The position numbers and the translations under genes are program-made. A stretch of 64,000 nucleotides of DNA from an uncultured Collinsella sp. (GTDB taxonomy: Bacteria > Actinomycetota > Coriobacteriia > Coriobacteriales > Coriobacteriaceae): NCBI GenBank assembly GCA_902494195.1, contig CABUSH010000009.1, forward strand, positions 1 through 64,000. Direction: 5' to 3'. Below are positions 42,127 through 51,200 of the stretch, one piece after another. Position 1 is the stretch's first letter; every line of letters starts with the position of its first letter. The notes beneath the pieces were generated by a model. It saw only the letters and a list, made by a program, of their open reading frames with translations. It was not told the DNA's origin and did not search any database.

Positions 42127-42437
42127 TACTCGCTCTCCCCCTCTCCCAAAATGGACGGCACGCGGAAGTAGCGGTCGCGCGCGCTGCCGGCGTTTTCGAG
42201 CGCGACGTCGAGCGGCAAATCGCGCTCGGGCTCGCGCAGGTCATCGCCCATCACGTTGGACAGGCTTCCGATGGGATGGAACGTGGGCTCCACGTCGGGC
42301 AAGTCATATTGCAAGACGGGCTCGAGCATCTGGACGGCGTCGTTCATGTAGGACGTCATCTGGGTGAGCTCGTCATCGGTCAGTGCGATCTTTGCGTACT
42401 CGGCGATGCCGCGCACGTCTTTCTCGCTGAGTGCCAT
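42126..42437 (-). CDS. gatC: Asp/Glu-tRNA amidotransferase subunit C
   Basis: 103 residues starting MALSEKDVRGIAEYAKIALT at 42437, where AAGGGAG precedes the ATG; the open frame extends further upstream without a start signal. GatC is the small linker that wraps GatA and GatB together. First gene of gatCAB. Confidence 0.93.
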   Translation of the reverse strand: MALSEKDVRGIAEYAKIALTDDELTQMTSYMNDAVQMLEPVLQYDLPDVEPTFHPIGSLSNVMGDDLREPERDLPLDVALENAGSARDRYFRVPSILGEGESE

Positions 42438-42516
42438 AGGCGCTCCCTTCCGCATAACAGTTAAACCGCTCTAGTATACAAGGCAACGCCGGCTTGGAGC
42501 AGGCGCTTTACCCAAA

Positions 42517-42663
42517 TGCAGCGAAAACGTAACGAGGGCGGCGGTTGACAGGCGGCGGGCTAGCGGTTCTGCAGCGAAACCGCACCGTCCATAGCGAAAA
42601 CCGCGCCGCCCCACAACGAAAACCGTCGCGCACACAGCGAAAACCGTCCCGCCCGAAACGAAA
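42517..42663. repeat. irregular tandem repeat of AGCGAAAACCG
   Basis: AGCGAAAACCG or close variants occur six times at 42520, 42571, 42592, 42615, 42636 and 42655, mostly 19-23 bases apart, separated by C-rich fillers such as TCCCGCCC. It could be a set of protein-binding boxes upstream of gatC or a decayed tandem repeat. Confidence 0.5.
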
Positions 42664-42664
42664 A

Positions 42665-42725
42665 GCATCACAACATTCGACGCTTTTCGCCAAAATCGAG
42701 ATTTTCATCGAATGTTGTGATGGTT
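42665..42725. repeat. dispersed ~65-bp palindrome, copy 1
   Basis: CATCACAACATTCGA and TCGAATGTTGTGATG are perfect inverted arms around an A/T-rich centre. Same family as 53227-53291, 57350-57414 and 58592-58646. Confidence 0.8.
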
Positions 42726-42736
42726 TGGAAGTCCCG

Positions 42737-42771
42737 ACCACCACAAAAGTGCCCGTCCCCTTTATGGTGGT
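42737..42771. repeat. dispersed ~35-bp palindrome, copy
   Basis: ACCACCACAAAAG and CTTTATGGTGGT flank GTGCCCGTCC. Same family as the murT-gatD terminator; it lies 14 bases after the sortase stop and may terminate it. Confidence 0.75.
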
Positions 42772-42784
42772 TCTGAACGATGCT

Positions 42785-43717
42785 TTATGCCGAGGCCTTG
42801 GCCTTGCGGCGCTTACGGACCGCGTGAATCACGATGTCCAGCAGCAACAGCACAATGGCCACGACCACGATGAGAACGGCGAACTCGCGCTTGCCCCAGT
42901 GGCGGCCGGCCAGCGACTTTTGCTTGTCGACGTCCTTCTTGTTGTACTTGGTGCGCACGCAATGCACCAGCAGGCGATGGTCGTTCACCCCGTAGGGCGT
43001 GCAGGTGACGAGCGTCACCTTGTCGGCGCCGGGCTCGATGGTCAGCGACTCCATCTCCTCGGGCAGCACCACCTCGGAGTCCACCATCTTGTAGGCAAGC
43101 GTCTTGTTCATGGTGTGCAGCAGCACCAGGTCGCCGGGCTCCAGCGAATGGATGTCGTCGAACATGCTCAGGTTGCGCATGCCCGAGTGCGCGGTGAGCA
43201 CGCAATGCGTCGAGGTGCCGCCCACCGGCAGGCTCGTGCCCTCCAGGTGGCCGACGCCCGCCATAAGGACTTCCTCGCTCGTGCCGTGGTAGATGGGCAT
43301 GCTCACGTCGATGGAAGGGATCTCGACCCAGCTCATCATGGGGTCGCGGTCAAAGATGAGCTGCTGGGCGTAGGGCTCGATCTGGTCGGCGGGAAGCTCG
43401 GTGGCCTCACCCGCCAGCTGCTCGTTAAAGGAGCGCGCCTGGAGCAGGATGCGCTCGCGCTCCTCGGCAGACAGCGCGTCCACGGTGCTGGACACGGTGC
43501 CGATCTGGTTGAACACGCCCGAGGCCTCGAGCCGGTCCAAGATCCACGGCCAGGTCATAAGGCCCACGCCAATAAGGATGATGACGATGGTGATGAGCCG
43601 ATCAGCCCAGCGCGGCAGCCGCTTGCGACGGCGTTTGGGCTTGGGCTTGGGCTGAGGGCTTGAGCCACCGTTGGCCGCGGCGTTGTTGCTCTTCATATGT
43701 TTGGCGCCCTGCACCAT
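42785..43717 (-). CDS. class C (pilin-polymerising) sortase
   Basis: 310 residues from the ATG at 43717 (a GTG three bases earlier is also possible; GGAGTGACC precedes both). A basic, Pro-rich N-terminus leads into a membrane segment, LITIVIILIGVGLMTWPWIL; a second membrane helix is near the C-terminus (FAVLIVVVAIVLLLLDIVI), typical of class C. Catalytic His is in LTAHSG, Cys in TLVTCTPYG, Arg in LLVHCVR. A lid with DRDPMMSW precedes the core. It joins pilins through Lys-Thr isopeptide bonds outside the membrane. The three pilin genes lie upstream in the same direction, but a terminator and a duplicated RNA cassette separate them from it. Confidence 0.93.
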   Translation of the reverse strand: MVQGAKHMKSNNAAANGGSSPQPKPKPKRRRKRLPRWADRLITIVIILIGVGLMTWPWILDRLEASGVFNQIGTVSSTVDALSAEERERILLQARSFNEQLAGEATELPADQIEPYAQQLIFDRDPMMSWVEIPSIDVSMPIYHGTSEEVLMAGVGHLEGTSLPVGGTSTHCVLTAHSGMRNLSMFDDIHSLEPGDLVLLHTMNKTLAYKMVDSEVVLPEEMESLTIEPGADKVTLVTCTPYGVNDHRLLVHCVRTKYNKKDVDKQKSLAGRHWGKREFAVLIVVVAIVLLLLDIVIHAVRKRRKAKASA

Positions 43718-43849
43718 CACCGGTCACTCCTCTACAACTCAAGTTGTCTAAACAAATAATAGCCGATTAGCGAGCTTCCGCGCCGGACAACGCAGCCTGG
43801 CAGCATTGCGCAGTGCGAGTATGGGCCCGCATTTGAGTTTTCAAAATGT

Positions 43850-43880
43850 CCCGAATCGGCTGAGCGATTCGGGATACAAT
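43850..43880 (+). promoter_or_regulatory. promoter with inverted repeat, cassette copy 1
   Basis: CCCGAATC (43850-43857) and GATTCGGG (43866-43873) are perfect inverted arms directly followed by TACAAT (43875-43880), a good -10 box. The arms occupy the usual -35 place, so a DNA-binding protein may control this start. Confidence 0.55.
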
Positions 43881-43886
43881 GTCAAT

Positions 43887-43985
43887 AGAAAACGACGCAC
43901 CCCGCGTAAGTGTATGAGAGCGCAGGCGGCCTAGTTTTCAGCTTTTGTTAAATGCCCGGGATCCGACCCCCGGGCATTCTTATTT
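43887..43985 (+). ncRNA. putative small RNA, copy 1
   Basis: About 99 nt from a start inferred 7 bases after the -10 box to the terminator hairpin. GAAAAC (43888-43893) pairs with GTTTTC (43934-43939) to enclose GACGCACCCCGCGTAAG. In copy 2 the same stem is GGAAAC/GTTTCC, a compensatory change. It ends in AATGCCCGGG/CCCGGGCATT (43951-43978). It converges on the small peptide gene at 43980-44132, whose stop codon lies at the terminator. Confidence 0.5.
43951..43978. terminator. bidirectional hairpin shared by RNA copy 1 and the peptide gene
   Basis: AATGCCCGGG and CCCGGGCATT form a perfect 10-bp stem with an eight-base loop, placed between two convergent units. T content follows on both strands (TTCTTATTT and TTTAACAAAAG). 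Confidence 0.7.
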
Positions 43986-44132
43986 GCGCTTGTTGCGGCG
44001 CAAACGCCTTCTACCGTCCGCACCGCGCGTGCGCCTACGGACCTTAAACCGAACCTCATACGAGTCAAGAAACGCGATGACGAACGAGCCCACCGCCGCG
44101 AGGGCGGCGAGCGCGTTAAGGAATTTCAGCAT
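43980..44132 (-). CDS. 50-residue membrane peptide with basic tail
   Basis: Starts MLKFLNALAALAAVGSFVIA at 44132 with GGAGG seven bases before the ATG. One hydrophobic helix (residues ~3-22) is followed by a very basic tail rich in Arg and Lys ending RRNKRK. Size and layout resemble small toxic membrane peptides of type I toxin-antitoxin systems, or small membrane regulators. A truncated second copy (44460-44560) keeps only the C-terminal ~34 residues. The convergent RNA shares its terminator. Confidence 0.6.
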   Translation of the reverse strand: MLKFLNALAALAAVGSFVIAFLDSYEVRFKVRRRTRGADGRRRLRRNKRK

Positions 44133-44331
44133 TTGGGGACCTCCGATCGAGTCGTCGGCCGCCCGCGCACGGGATGCGTCGCAAAGCCATTTTACTGCGG
44201 TTGCACGCACCGCGCCTGGTAAACGCGATTTTGACAAACATTTGTTCGATAGTTACACACACTATTCCTCGTCCGGCGGAGCCTGGCCGCATTGTCCGGG
44301 TTTGCCCGACGTGTTTACGTTTTCAAAATGT

Positions 44332-44362
44332 CTCGGATCGGCGAAACGATTCGGGATACAAT
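44332..44362 (+). promoter_or_regulatory. promoter with inverted repeat, cassette copy 2
   Basis: CTCGGATC and GATTCGGG (44332-44355) followed by TACAAT (44357-44362), the counterpart of 43850-43880, with two changes in the left arm. Confidence 0.5.
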
Positions 44363-44368
44363 AGCTAC

Positions 44369-44465
44369 AGGAAACGACGCACCCCGCGTAAGTACTTAGG
44401 AGCGCGGGCGACCAGTTTCCGACGTTGTTAAATGCCCGGGATCCGACCCCCGGGCATTCTTATTT
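44369..44465 (+). ncRNA. putative small RNA, copy 2
   Basis: Counterpart of the RNA at 43887. GGAAAC pairs with GTTTCC, and inside CCCGCG pairs perfectly with CGCGGG around TAAGTACTTAGGAG. Terminator stem AATGCCCGGG/CCCGGGCATT at 44431-44458. GACGCACCCCGCGTAAG is unchanged between copies while flanks vary, which suggests selection on this part. Confidence 0.5.
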
Positions 44466-44560
44466 GCGCTTTCGGCGCAAATGCCTTCTGCCGTCCGCAC
44501 CGCGCGTGCGCCTACGGACCTTAAACCGAACCTCATACGAGTCAAGAAACGCGATGACGG
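44460..44560 (-). pseudogene. truncated second copy of the membrane peptide gene
   Basis: Encodes VIAFLDSYEVRFKVRRRTRG and the basic tail to the same stop, but the start codon and hydrophobic N-terminus are lost where the duplication ends near 44560. Reading further upstream gives unrelated sequence. Confidence 0.65.
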
Positions 44561-44600
44561 ATGAGTCCGCATCGGACGGTGGAGGCTGCCTGTGTTGTCC

Positions 44601-44639
44601 AAAAAGAACGGGGCAGACTCCAGTGCGAAGTCTGCCCCG
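44601..44639 (-). terminator. intrinsic terminator of the pilin genes
   Basis: CGGGGCAGACT (44609-44619) pairs with AGTCTGCCCCG (44629-44639), then CTTTTTGG on the minus strand. It ends the transcript of the three pilin genes before the cassette and sortase. Confidence 0.85.
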
Positions 44640-44739
44640 AAAAGAGAATGGCAAAGCAAGAACGTGGATGGACGAGAAAAGTGTCCGCAAGTCTCATGGC
44701 CATCACACCCCACCTGCCAAAGGGATGGGTGAGCGAGCG

Positions 44740-46497
44740 TTACTCCTGCTCGGACTCCTCAGCCTGCTTACGGCTGCGGATGAGGTACGCCACGCCGATG
44801 CACAGCACCGCGCCACCAGCGATCCAAGTGAAGGTCACGCCGTTGAGACCGGTGAGCGGGAGGTTGGAGCCCTTCTTATCGGTAACGGTGAGGTGCACCA
44901 TGCCGTCAGTGGAGTTTTCGGCTTTTACGAGCGTCTGATTGTCTCCACCAGTTACCTCAGCCTTAGGGGTAACCACGGTGGTATCGTTCTCGGAAAGCTC
45001 ACCGCGCGTAATGGTGAACGTGATGCCTTTGTCGCCGTGAGAGTTATCGTAGCCAGGTGCAGGAGTTTTTTCCTTCAGAATATACGTGCCTTCATCAAGA
45101 CCAAGGACCTTTATCATTCCGTCCGTATCCGTCGAGAGAATTGCGCCGTCCTCAGCTTCGCTGTTCGCAGTTGTGCCGTCTTTCTTGATGAACTTACCAG
45201 TTCCGACCTCTTGCAGAGTAAACTCAACGTTTGCGAGAGCCGGTTTCGTCTCATCGGAACCAACCTTTTTAACATCAATGCCGTAGGTGTAGTCATAGGC
45301 AGGGTGGTCAACCGTGGTGCCAGTGTCATTTTTGGAGTGAGGGTTGTTAGAGTAGGTCAGAGTGACGGTGTTCTTTTGACCTTTGCCGAGCATGTCGGCG
45401 CTAACCTTCGTGGGGTCAAGCTTTGCCTTATAGTTCACATAGACCTTTGATTTGCCGTCAACGTTAATGATTGCGCCCTCGGTGTCATCTTCGTTTTTCG
45501 CATGGGCGTTTTTCAGATTTGAGAACGAAACCACAAGCTTGCCATCTGCATACTTTTTGCTGTAGCTATCAGGATGAACAACCTGATTGCCAATCTTGAC
45601 CTCGACAACGGGATCATTGCCGTCAAGTTCGGGCGCCATCGTAGAAGGCAGCTCATCTGTAAAGGTATAGCTGTACTCATTATAAGTATTGATGTTGCTG
45701 GCCACGGTACCTGCAAGCTGATACTCAACCAGCTGATCGGATGCAGAGTCCGCAACCCTATTGGGCGCCTCGAAAACGTCCTTGTTCCCATCTGTCACAA
45801 AACTACCGTTGTTATCGTCCTTGACTGCCTTGGTAACGTTGGGGACATCCTTTTTGGAATCAACATTCACGTCCTCGCCGCCGACGACAGCAAAAATTGG
45901 CGAGGTATAAGCGTCGGTATTGCCGTTGGTTGTATCGGTAGCTACAGTCGAGCCAACACTTGCGGTCACAAAGAGCCAATAACCGGTATTCAGATTCTTA
46001 AAAGATCCCTTGCTGGAATCGCTTGGGTTTTCCCAAATTAGAGACGAGCCCTCAAGTGCGGCAGCAATCTTATCCAGCGTAGTGCCAGAGTCAACTTTGG
46101 CAGTCTGGCCAACTTTTTCACCGGCATTCTCTTTAATATACTCTGCCCAAGCCTGAGCGCCTTCATCCTCACCAGGAGCTTCCGTGACGTCAGCAAATGC
46201 ACCGGTCACAACGTTTTTAACATCAGGCGATGCCCAATCGATATCGGAGAGCGTCTTGGGGCCATTCCAGCCGTCGCTATTCTTATCCTGCGTGACCTTT
46301 GCCTTGAAAATCTGGATACCCTTAAAGGTCGTATTCGTGTAGGTATCCTCCTTAATCGTCACGTTGCCGTTCTCGGCCACCATCGGCGTACCCGCCGCAA
46401 ACGCCATGGTCACCGGGGCCATGACGCCACCAAAGCTCAACGCCGCCGTGAGGCCGGCGGTTACTGCCAGGCGTGCGATGTTCTTGCTCATGCTCAT
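44740..46497 (-). CDS. major (backbone) pilin, SpaA type, LPLTG anchored
   Basis: 585 residues from MSMSKNIARLAVTAGLTAAL at 46497 (GAGGAAAAG before the ATG). Signal peptide to about residue 35. Pilin-like Lys motif candidates lie in VPNVTKAVKDD. Two or more Ig-like CnaB domains follow, the last with GIDVKKVGSDETKPALANVE and an E-box-like GTYILKEKTPAPGYD; such domains form internal Lys-Asn bonds. The C-terminus is the sorting signal LPLTG, a hydrophobic helix and a charged tail. It would form the pilus shaft, polymerised by the class C sortase downstream. Its lower GC than neighbouring housekeeping genes is common for surface proteins. Confidence 0.92.
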   Translation of the reverse strand: MSMSKNIARLAVTAGLTAALSFGGVMAPVTMAFAAGTPMVAENGNVTIKEDTYTNTTFKGIQIFKAKVTQDKNSDGWNGPKTLSDIDWASPDVKNVVTGAFADVTEAPGEDEGAQAWAEYIKENAGEKVGQTAKVDSGTTLDKIAAALEGSSLIWENPSDSSKGSFKNLNTGYWLFVTASVGSTVATDTTNGNTDAYTSPIFAVVGGEDVNVDSKKDVPNVTKAVKDDNNGSFVTDGNKDVFEAPNRVADSASDQLVEYQLAGTVASNINTYNEYSYTFTDELPSTMAPELDGNDPVVEVKIGNQVVHPDSYSKKYADGKLVVSFSNLKNAHAKNEDDTEGAIINVDGKSKVYVNYKAKLDPTKVSADMLGKGQKNTVTLTYSNNPHSKNDTGTTVDHPAYDYTYGIDVKKVGSDETKPALANVEFTLQEVGTGKFIKKDGTTANSEAEDGAILSTDTDGMIKVLGLDEGTYILKEKTPAPGYDNSHGDKGITFTITRGELSENDTTVVTPKAEVTGGDNQTLVKAENSTDGMVHLTVTDKKGSNLPLTGLNGVTFTWIAGGAVLCIGVAYLIRSRKQAEESEQE

Positions 46498-46605
46498 CTT
46501 CTTTTCCTCTGCTTTCTGCTCGAATTCCATTTGATCTAAATCTGTCTGTCTGTGTCTTAGCATCTACTTCGCTACGTCTCGCCCCGCTCTCTGTGGGGCT
46601 GCCAG

Positions 46606-48276
46606 CTACTCTTTATGGCTGCCACCTCCCCGCTTGACCAGGAGCGCGACCACGATGAGCGCGGCTCCGGCGACCGCTGCGGCGGCCGCGGCGTACATTG
46701 CCATATCGCCAGTCGAGGGCATAAAGCCTCCGGTGGTAATGCTAGGGGGTGTGCCGGTGGGCGTGTTGATGAGCGACGCCTCCAGGCTGCCCGTCGACCC
46801 GTCCGCGCTGTCGGCGCGCAGGGGCGACTCGGCCGTGATGGTGAGCTTGGGCTTGGCGGCGGCCACCTGGTCGACGTCCAGGCCCTCGGCCTTGACCGTC
46901 ACGGAGCGCGTGCCCTCAAAGGCGGTGTAGCCCTTGGGCGCCTTGAGCTCGCGGACCTCCAGTTTGCCCGAGTCCACGCCCGAGACGGTCACGCGGCCGT
47001 CCTCGCCCGTGGTGACGGTGACCTTGCCCTCCGCATCCCACGTGCCGTCGGCCGCCAGTGTGCGACCGCGATCGTCGGTGATACTCAGAACCGCCCCGGC
47101 AAGCGGCTTGTCGCCGTCGCTGCCGCGCTTGGTGAGTGCGAGATCCCAGGTGTAGGCGCACGCATCGTCGCTCGGCGTGCGGGTAAAGCCGGCGTCGCCG
47201 GACTGGTCGGCAAAGGGAGAGCGCGGGTAGCGCAGGTAGACCTCGTTGGGGCTGCCCTTCGCGATGCCGTGGTTGCACGCGCTGCTGAGCGGCGCGTTGT
47301 ACACGGCGACCACGCGGGCGCCCGCGGTGAAGGCGTCGGCCCCGCCGAGCGCGGCGATGAGGTCGCCGGTGCGCACGGTGAAGGTCTTGCCGTCGGCCGC
47401 TACCTTGGTGGCGCACTGAGCCGTGATGTCGGTCCAACCCTTCGCGGGCTCGGTGCCGGCGCGGCCGTCCTTGCCGGCCGAAACGGCGTCGAAGCCGCCG
47501 TCCGCGCCCGCCGCCACGTACACGCGCATGCTCGCGGCGACCTTGGAGGGGTCGAGCCCCGCGCTCATGGTGTCGACGAACTGCACCGTATAGGTGTCGT
47601 AGGCGGTGAGACCCGCCGGGACTGTGGCCGAGAGGCGCCAGTACAGGTCGTCGGCGACCGTGGCGTCGGCGGCCTTCTGCCAGGCGGCGGTGCTGTCCTC
47701 CAGCACGTGCTTGGCGACCTTGGGCGTCGCGGCCTTGGGCTTGACGGTGACGGCGCTGCCGCCCACCAGGGCCATGATCGGCGCGGTGCCGGCTTCGTTC
47801 TGGGAAATGGCGGCGTCGTCGGCGACGATGAGCCAGTAGCCACAGGACAGCTCGGCCGTCGTGCCCGCGTTAAGGGCCACGGACTCGGCGTCAGAGCTCT
47901 GGAGGGAACGAGCGAGCTGTGCGCTCAGCGCGCTCGTAAGGTGGGAATCGGTGTTGAGCCACTCGGCAGCTTCCTGCGCGGTGGTCTGGGAATTGGGCAT
48001 GCCGGCGCTGTGCAGCACGGGCAGCGCGGCGTCGCGCACGGCGTCGCTTGCCCAGGCGAGGTCGGTGGCGATCTTGGCGTCGCTGTCGCCGTCGACGACG
48101 TTGGCGCTAAAGATCTGGTAGGCGTCGTAGCTGCTCGCCACGGTGCCGCTCACCGTGATGGAACCGGTCGAGGTCGGCGCGGCCTGCGCGGATGCGGGGA
48201 ACACAACCGCGCAGGTGCCGATCAGGAGGGCAAGCAGCGCAAACAAGATCGGGAAGGAGCAAACTTTCTTATTCAC
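46606..48276 (-). CDS. minor pilin / basal subunit with MPSTG-type anchor
   Basis: 556 residues from the GTG at 48276 (GGGAGG before it). Signal peptide KKVCSFPILFALLALLIG to about residue 31. FctA/SpaA-like isopeptide domains follow, with an E-box-like GKLEVRELKAPKGYTAFEG. The C-terminal anchor MPSTG is followed by an Ala-rich membrane helix and a basic tail. Its start overlaps the stop of the tip gene by eight bases, so translation is coupled. Probably the minor pilin that starts or anchors the fibre. Confidence 0.87.
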   Translation of the reverse strand: MNKKVCSFPILFALLALLIGTCAVVFPASAQAAPTSTGSITVSGTVASSYDAYQIFSANVVDGDSDAKIATDLAWASDAVRDAALPVLHSAGMPNSQTTAQEAAEWLNTDSHLTSALSAQLARSLQSSDAESVALNAGTTAELSCGYWLIVADDAAISQNEAGTAPIMALVGGSAVTVKPKAATPKVAKHVLEDSTAAWQKAADATVADDLYWRLSATVPAGLTAYDTYTVQFVDTMSAGLDPSKVAASMRVYVAAGADGGFDAVSAGKDGRAGTEPAKGWTDITAQCATKVAADGKTFTVRTGDLIAALGGADAFTAGARVVAVYNAPLSSACNHGIAKGSPNEVYLRYPRSPFADQSGDAGFTRTPSDDACAYTWDLALTKRGSDGDKPLAGAVLSITDDRGRTLAADGTWDAEGKVTVTTGEDGRVTVSGVDSGKLEVRELKAPKGYTAFEGTRSVTVKAEGLDVDQVAAAKPKLTITAESPLRADSADGSTGSLEASLINTPTGTPPSITTGGFMPSTGDMAMYAAAAAAVAGAALIVVALLVKRGGGSHKE

Positions 48277-51200
48277 GACGCTTACCTCCCTTCGCATTCG
48301 CCTTGCGACGAATGTGCATCCAGGCCGCAGCAGCGCAAAGCACCGCCGCGCCGGCAAGGTACGTCAGAGTGACGCCCGACATACCAGAAAGGGGTAAAGA
48401 GGTGGAGTAGGTGTTGGTGAAGGTGGGAAGGCTTTGGCCAGCGCCGGTGTCCTCGCCGTACTGCTTCGGTATCCGCTCATTCTCAGGAATTTCATTGCCT
48501 TTGGCATCGACGATCTGAGTGTAGGTCACATTGGTTGTGATTCCAGCATCGTCATCCTTTGCGACAACCGTAAGCTCATAGACCGACTGATCAAACTTGT
48601 AATGCGGATAGGTCGATCTTTCGCCCTTCTCGCGCACGTAGTACTTGAAGGTCTTGGAGGGGCCGCCCGTGGAGTCGCCCGGGTCGGGATTAGTCCTGAT
48701 ATCAGAGAGCGAGTACTTGAGCTCAATCTCATTACCATTGCCACCCAAGAATGAATGCGTCTGCTTATTTTCATTACCAGAGGTCACGGCAGTACCGATG
48801 ATGTTGTCAAATTTGCTGTCTTTCGCAAGCTGAAGTGTAAACTCCTTCATCTCGCCACCCTCAACGACCTTAGTCGCCTTAGGAGTCCAGGAAACACTAG
48901 GGGTGTACTTGTTGGTGAATGTACTTCCCCCACCGGAGTCGGCAATCGAATAATAGCCATCATCATCTAGTCGCACATGGCCCTGAGAGTTAGCTGAACC
49001 CCCAGGATTCTTAGTCACGGACACATTATCAATCGTGTAGTTATAGACATTAAGATTTTTAGTCGAACTCGAATCATTCTTTATCGGAACAGACATAAGT
49101 ACAGTCTTGTTATATTCGACTGTCACGTTAATCTCGTATACAGCATGATCGTAATCAACACCAGGAATATTGCCCGCATCTTCGACCAAGTAGTATGAGT
49201 ATCTAATTTTGCCAGTATCACTCGCTAAGGGCTGCTTGCTAAGTTCAATGCTAAGGTCGTTGCTAAGGTCAAAGGTGATGTTGCCATCAGCGTTATTCGG
49301 GGCAGATTTAACCTGTTTGCAGCCACCATTGTTGAATGTTTCGCCATCCCAAGAGGGCGTCGACGCGCCATCCGAATCCTTACGGTAGACGGAGAAGGAG
49401 AACTGGCCTGTGTCGAGCGTCATGCTTTCCTTGGTCTGCTGATTTTTCAGCGCCTTGGTTGCCTTCAGCTTAAGGCTCGGGTAGACGTACGTATCCGCAG
49501 GCACGCCCAGGTACAAGTTGCCATTCGACATGATGCCGCCACCATGATCCCAGGAATAGTTGCCCGTGATGAAAGTTGTCGCTTCATTCTGCGCATCATT
49601 CCGCGCTTGAATCGCCGCCTTATCCCCGACCGTAACACCCGACATAACACCCGAGGTCAGGCCGATGCTTTTTTTTACCCCAACAGCACCGTTGGCGGGG
49701 ATGTTGATAGCTTTTTCAAGTTCGATGCTTCCCGAGTACCGGGCGTCTCCACCACCAAGCATCTTACCGGTTACCACTGCGATCGGCGCATTGTGACCCC
49801 GCGCTGCGAGGAAGAAATCGGCATGACCGTTCTCGCGGAACTTGTCCGAGTTGTATGCATCTTGATCTTCAGTCTTATTAGTATCATCAGCACCACCAGC
49901 TGAAAGATGGGGCGTACCATCATTACCCGTGTTTTCTGCCGATTTGTACCCGTTTGCTTTTTGCTCACTGTTAGCAGACGAATTGCCAAAGATTGCCGTG
50001 CCCTTAGTGTTCGTTACCAACGTCTTGCCCGTCGGGCAGACTGCAACGCCGCCACCATAGCCGCCAGCGGTATTGCTGCTTATATACGAGTTGTATACAA
50101 ACAGCCTGCCTGCGTTCTCCGCGATTTTCGAATCACCCTGAACAAAGATGCCGCCGCCGCCCCAGTCAAAGCGAGACATGCAGCAGTTGTTAGTGATGTA
50201 GACTTTGCTGCCTGGAGTGCCGTTGTTGTCTGGAGTGTCGCCAATCATCGCGTCAACCTTCTGGCCCACTCGGATGCCGGCACCTTCAGATCGGTAGCTC
50301 ACGTTAGAGGCAATAATTCCTCCCGTAATGTTGAGCCATGCCATAGAACCGTTTCCCCACTGATCGGAAACGTAAACGCCGCCACCGGCTTCCCCGGAGT
50401 AGTTGCCGGTAATCTGGCCATCGGAAATGGTGACATGGGCGCCGTTTATGGCAGCAAGCCCAGCGCCACCATGGCAACCATAGCCATCCTTACCGCAGAA
50501 ATTGGCATAGCGATTGTTCGTAATGTAACCGCCGGAAACAGTAACGCTGCCGCCATTTTCGGCCATGATGCCGCCACCATATCCGTTACTGTTAGTGCTA
50601 TTACCGGAGATTACGCCGCCGGTCACCTTGACTGCAGATCTATTGGCATATACACCGCCGCCACTAGGAGCGCAGTTGCCAGCAATTACGCCGTTAGAAA
50701 TGCTAAGAGTCGAATTATTGACAGATATTCCTGCGCCGGCACCATTGTGCCGACAATAACCTCCACAAACGTAACCACCGTTCATATTGACGGTCGACTC
50801 ATTCTCCGCGTACACCAGGTTTCGGACATAGCAGTCTTTCTCTTGTGTGAGCACGCCGTTCTCAAGACTGAAATGACCGCCATTGATGTAGATGAGCTTC
50901 AGGTTTTCATTGCCACCGCATTCCACGATGGCGCCTTTAATATCGACGCTATGTTCGTAAAGCGTCTCAGTTGTCTTGGTTGTGTCTGTTGCACTCGGGG
51001 ACGATTGGGTCACATAGTAGGTAAGGTTAGACGGAATGCCATTGTCGTAAGACAACACTGCTTTTTTACCATAATTGTTGGGATTTAAATCCTGACCCTG
51101 ATCATTTAGCTGCTTGCCGCTGTCGACACTTTCACTCGGTTTATTAGGATCAGTATCCTTAATTGTAAGTGTCGCGCCACCGGTGATATTGAACAAAGAC

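Larger units (their letters stand above)
42438..42784. other. repeat-filled gap between gatC and the sortase gene
   Basis: About 350 bases carrying a short tandem-like repeat (42517-42663), one copy of the ~60-bp palindrome (42665-42725) and one copy of the ~35-bp palindrome (42737-42771). No gene is seen. Confidence 0.6.
43721..44739. other. duplicated RNA/peptide cassette region between sortase and pilin genes
   Basis: About one kilobase holding two ~300-base copies (roughly 43780-44085 and 44262-44560) of one cassette, and the terminator of the pilin operon at 44609-44639. Confidence 0.7.
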
